Positions 13,916-16,304 of a stretch of 16,304 nucleotides of DNA are shown piece by piece. The notes under the pieces are model-generated. The model was not told the origin of the DNA and did no database searches. It saw only the letters and a list, made by a program, of their open reading frames with translations. The stretch lies in contig JAZNKN010000047.1 in NCBI GenBank assembly GCA_045578625.1, positions 1 through 16,304 on the forward strand, given 5' to 3'. Made by a program: the position numbers and the translations under genes. The stretch is from RGIG3009 sp045578625 (GTDB lineage Bacteria; Bacillota; Clostridia; Oscillospirales; Acutalibacteraceae). Positions within the stretch are counted from its first letter, which is position 1; each line of letters starts with the position of its first letter.

Positions 13916-15427
13916 TTATTTTGCGATCAGAGACACGCCGTCCATATCGGCGGGCTGCTCCAGACCCAAAATTTCCAACATCGTGGGGGCGATGTCGCAC
14001 AGACGGCCGCCATCGCGCAGGGTGCAATCGTGACCGATCACGCAGAACGGCACCGGATTGGTGGTGTGGGCCGTGAACGGCGAGCCGTCCTCCTCGGTCA
14101 TGCGGTCGGCATTGCCGTGGTCGGCGGTAATGAGGGCAACGCCACCCATTTCCCGTACCGCGTCTACCGTCTTACCGACGCAGGTGTCCACCGCTTCCAC
14201 CGCCGCCTTTGCCGCGTCGAACACGCCGGTGTGACCCACCATGTCGCAGTTGGCATAGTTCAGGATGATGACGTCGTACTTGCCGGAGCGGATACGCTCC
14301 ACCACCGCATCACATACCGGATAGGCGCTCATTTCGGGCTGCAGGTCGTAGGTCGCGACCTTCGGGGAGTTGATCAGCACGCGATCCTCACCCGGGAACT
14401 CGCGCTCGACACCGCCGTTGAAGAAGAAGGTGACGTGCGCGTATTTCTCGGTCTCGGCGATGCGCAGCTGCGTCAGATCGTTCTTGCCGAGGTACTCGCC
14501 CAGTGTGTTGCCGAGCGACTGCGGCTTGAACGCGACCTGCACGTTGGGCATCGTCGCATCGTACTGTGTCATGCAGACGTAGGTCAGCGGGAAGAAGCCG
14601 CACTTACGCTCAAAGCCGCTGAACTCCGGATCCACAAACGTGCGGGTGATCTCACGCGCACGGTCGGGGCGGAAATTGAAGAATACAACGCTGTCGCCGG
14701 CGCTGATCTTGCCGTTCGGGTCGCAAACGGTGGGAACGACGAACTCGTCGGTCACGCCCGCGTCGTACGATGCACCCATCGCGGCGACGGCATCTGTGCA
14801 CTGCTCGCCCTCGCCGTATACCATGGCAGCATACGCCTTTTCCACGCGATCCCAGCGGTTGTCGCGGTCCATCGCATAGTAGCGGCCCATCACGGTGGCA
14901 ATGCTACCGACGCCCAGCTCATCAAGCTTGTCCTGCAGCGTGGCAACAAACTCCTTGCCGGAGGAGGGGGGCACGTCGCGGCCATCCATCAAGCAGTGGA
15001 CAAACACCTTGGTAACACCGCCGGCTTTTGCCATTTCGAGCAGACCGAACAGGTGGTTGAGGTGGCTGTGAACGCCGCCGTCAGACAGCAGACCGATGAG
15101 GTGCAAAGCGTGCGATTTGGCATTGTTCATCGCGTTGCACAGCGCCTCGTTTTTCAGGAAATCGCCATCCTTGATCGACTTGGTGATGCGGGTCAGCTCC
15201 TGATACACCACGCGGCCGGCGCCGATGTTGGTGTGACCGACCTCACTGTTACCCATCTGGCCGTCTGGCAGACCGACGTCCATACCCGAAGCGCCGATCG
15301 AGGTAAACGCGTTCTCCGCAAACAAGCGGGACAGGTTGGGCGTGGCGGCGGCATGGATCGCATTGCCCTCGGTGTTGGGATCCAGACCGAAGCCGTCCAT
15401 AATGATGAGAACCAACGGTTTTTTCAT
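13916..15427 (-). CDS. gpmI: 2,3-bisphosphoglycerate-independent phosphoglycerate mutase
   Basis: GpmI interconverts 3- and 2-phosphoglycerate in glycolysis and gluconeogenesis, using manganese and a phosphoserine intermediate. The 503-residue product matches the family length. The N-terminus carries the metal site DGFG (11-14) and the catalytic serine S61 in GQMGNSEVGHTN; further on are SDGGVHSH, DGRDVPPSSG (phosphate/substrate binding) and the second metal site ITADHGNAD. ATG 15427 has AAAGGAAGG 8 nt upstream. It follows tpiA by 72 bp, across a stable hairpin, and is the last gene of the leftward glycolytic operon. No defects seen. The long open frame on the opposite strand is a coding shadow. 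Confidence 0.99.
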   Translation of the reverse strand: MKKPLVLIIMDGFGLDPNTEGNAIHAAATPNLSRLFAENAFTSIGASGMDVGLPDGQMGNSEVGHTNIGAGRVVYQELTRITKSIKDGDFLKNEALCNAMNNAKSHALHLIGLLSDGGVHSHLNHLFGLLEMAKAGGVTKVFVHCLMDGRDVPPSSGKEFVATLQDKLDELGVGSIATVMGRYYAMDRDNRWDRVEKAYAAMVYGEGEQCTDAVAAMGASYDAGVTDEFVVPTVCDPNGKISAGDSVVFFNFRPDRAREITRTFVDPEFSGFERKCGFFPLTYVCMTQYDATMPNVQVAFKPQSLGNTLGEYLGKNDLTQLRIAETEKYAHVTFFFNGGVEREFPGEDRVLINSPKVATYDLQPEMSAYPVCDAVVERIRSGKYDVIILNYANCDMVGHTGVFDAAKAAVEAVDTCVGKTVDAVREMGGVALITADHGNADRMTEEDGSPFTAHTTNPVPFCVIGHDCTLRDGGRLCDIAPTMLEILGLEQPADMDGVSLIAK

Positions 15428-15453
15428 CCGTGATACCTTCCTTTCACACGAAA

Positions 15454-15488
15454 CGGGCGCAAGACCCGAAGATCCTGCGCTCGTTTTT
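15454..15488 (-). other. Stable UUCG-capped hairpin between tpiA and gpmI
   Basis: On the minus strand 15483-15454 folds into a 13-position stem with one A/C mismatch and two G-T wobbles, capped by an exact C-UUCG-G tetraloop. The tail on that strand is only TTTCG, so it is a weak terminator at best; on the plus strand the stem is followed by TTTTT (15484-15488). Likely roles are mRNA stabilisation, processing, or partial attenuation that tunes gpmI against tpiA. Confidence 0.55.
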
Positions 15489-15499
15489 GGAAAATCGAC

Positions 15500-16252
15500 T
15501 TATTTCGCAGCAGCGACGATGGTGGCGAAGTCCGCAGGCTTCAGGGAAGCACCGCCGATCAGACCGCCGTCCACATCAGGCTGAGCCAGCAGCTCGGCCG
15601 CGTTGGCAGCGTTCATCGAGCCGCCGTACTGGATGGTCAGCGCCGTTGCCGCAGAATCGGAGTACAGATCCAGCGCCACGTTGCGGATCAGCGCGCAGAC
15701 CTCGTTCGCCTGCTCCGCGGTGGCCGTGCGGCCGGTACCGATCGCCCACACGGGCTCGTACGCGATGATAACACGGCTGAGCTCCTCTTCGGACACGCCC
15801 CCGAGCGCGATCTTGGTCTGCATTGCGACGACCTCACCGGTCACGCCCTGCTCACGCTGCTCCAGATATTCGCCGACGCAGAGGATGACGGTCAGACCCG
15901 CATCCAGCGCGGCGCGCATACGGTCACGCACGGTGACGTCGGTGTCACCGAAATAGGTGCGGCGCTCGCTGTGGCCGAGGATGACGTAACCGACACCCAT
16001 CGCCTTGAGCATTTCCGCGGAGATCTCACCGGTGTAGGCACCGGACTTCTCCCAGTGGCAGTTCTGCGCGGCAACGCCGATCTTGCTGCCCTTGACCGCT
16101 TCGAGCGCGGCCGGAAGATCCACAAAAGGAACACCCACGACAACGTCGCATGTTGCGTCCGCGACCAGAGGCTTGATAGCCTCGATCAGTTCGGTAGCCT
16201 CCGCGGGGGTCTTATTCATTTTCCAGTTGCCGGCAATAACATACTTACCCAT
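15500..16252 (-). CDS. tpiA: Triosephosphate isomerase
   Basis: TpiA interconverts dihydroxyacetone phosphate and glyceraldehyde 3-phosphate. The 250-residue product has the expected TIM-barrel motifs: N9 and K11 in GNWKMNK, catalytic H94 in GHSERR, catalytic E166 in AYEPVWAIGTGRTAT (with the flexible loop), and the phosphate-binding YGGSM and GLIGGASL. I take ATG 16252 because AAGGAG (complement of 16261-16266) is 8 nt upstream; the in-frame GTG at 16261 would overlap that site. The ribosome binding site overlaps the pgk stop codon, so translation is probably coupled to pgk. It is the middle gene of the leftward pgk-tpiA-gpmI series. Confidence 0.99.
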   Translation of the reverse strand: MGKYVIAGNWKMNKTPAEATELIEAIKPLVADATCDVVVGVPFVDLPAALEAVKGSKIGVAAQNCHWEKSGAYTGEISAEMLKAMGVGYVILGHSERRTYFGDTDVTVRDRMRAALDAGLTVILCVGEYLEQREQGVTGEVVAMQTKIALGGVSEEELSRVIIAYEPVWAIGTGRTATAEQANEVCALIRNVALDLYSDSAATALTIQYGGSMNAANAAELLAQPDVDGGLIGGASLKPADFATIVAAAK

Positions 16253-16264
16253 TGTTAACACTCC

Positions 16265-16304
16265 TTATTTGTCGCTCATAGCCACGATGCCCGGGAGTTC
16301 TTTG
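16265..16304 (-). CDS. pgk: Phosphoglycerate kinase, last 12 codons (partial)
   Basis: The leftward frame ending at TAA (complement of 16265-16267) reads KELPGIVAMSDK, which resembles the usual phosphoglycerate kinase C-terminus (GKELPG...AL.DK). Together with tpiA and gpmI downstream this makes pgk the likely gene; it converts 1,3-bisphosphoglycerate plus ADP to 3-phosphoglycerate and ATP. Only the end is inside the window, so the call leans on the short motif and the operon order. Confidence 0.88.
   Translation of the reverse strand, partial: KELPGIVAMSDK

Noticed and set aside
14030..15433. Open frame of 467 codons on the plus strand opposite gpmI
   Set aside because: It mirrors gpmI codon for codon; the His-, Arg- and Val-rich translation matches no family I know, and gpmI has all its catalytic motifs.

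Overview
The window is the chromosomal replication origin region of a member of the Bacillota, most probably class Clostridia (an Oscillospirales-like gut lineage is my guess). The evidence is the conserved order rpmH - dnaA - dnaN - yaaA - recF - remB - gyrB - gyrA, a DUF370/RemB regulator between recF and gyrB, strong AGGAGG-type ribosome binding sites, and a moderately GC-rich coding style with sharply AT-rich regulatory gaps. The taxonomic placement below the phylum is inference.

Left arm (1-761): rnpA (cut by the window edge) and rpmH run leftward from a near-consensus promoter, with a small hairpin between them. A divergent gap of about 300 bp separates them from dnaA, which has an extended -10 promoter. 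The annotated dnaA start is ATG 762, behind an AAAGGAG site, rather than the upstream in-frame GTG.

Origin (2091-2396): the dnaA-dnaN gap is a textbook basal unwinding system read left to right: DnaA boxes, a short C-rich spacer, five DnaA-trios and an AT-rich unwinding stretch. Its left two thirds also carry eight copies of the hexamer TTTCAC/GTGAAA, several about two or three helical turns apart. Canonical DnaA boxes alone do not explain this.

Replication block (2397-13256): dnaN, yaaA (S4), recF, remB, gyrB, two uncharacterised membrane proteins, gyrA and mnmE all run rightward. Gaps are 37 bp or less and no internal terminator is visible, so this looks like one transcription unit of about 11 kb or a chain of coupled ones. 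The two membrane proteins are each two repeats of (two membrane helices plus a YcxB-like domain). They sit between the two gyrase subunits. GyrA has Ala at the E. coli Ser83 position.

Small accessory module (13257-13915): a leftward ribbon-helix-helix-like protein and a rightward cysteine-rich mini-protein diverge from a shared inverted repeat. The module is bracketed by two copies of the same 25-bp hairpin core, each lying at a convergent gene junction.

Right arm (13916-16304): a leftward glycolytic operon, pgk (last codons only) - tpiA - gpmI. If the origin is where it appears, these genes are transcribed head-on to the rightward replication fork, unlike everything else in the window. No tRNA, rRNA, CRISPR array, insertion sequence or prophage gene was seen.
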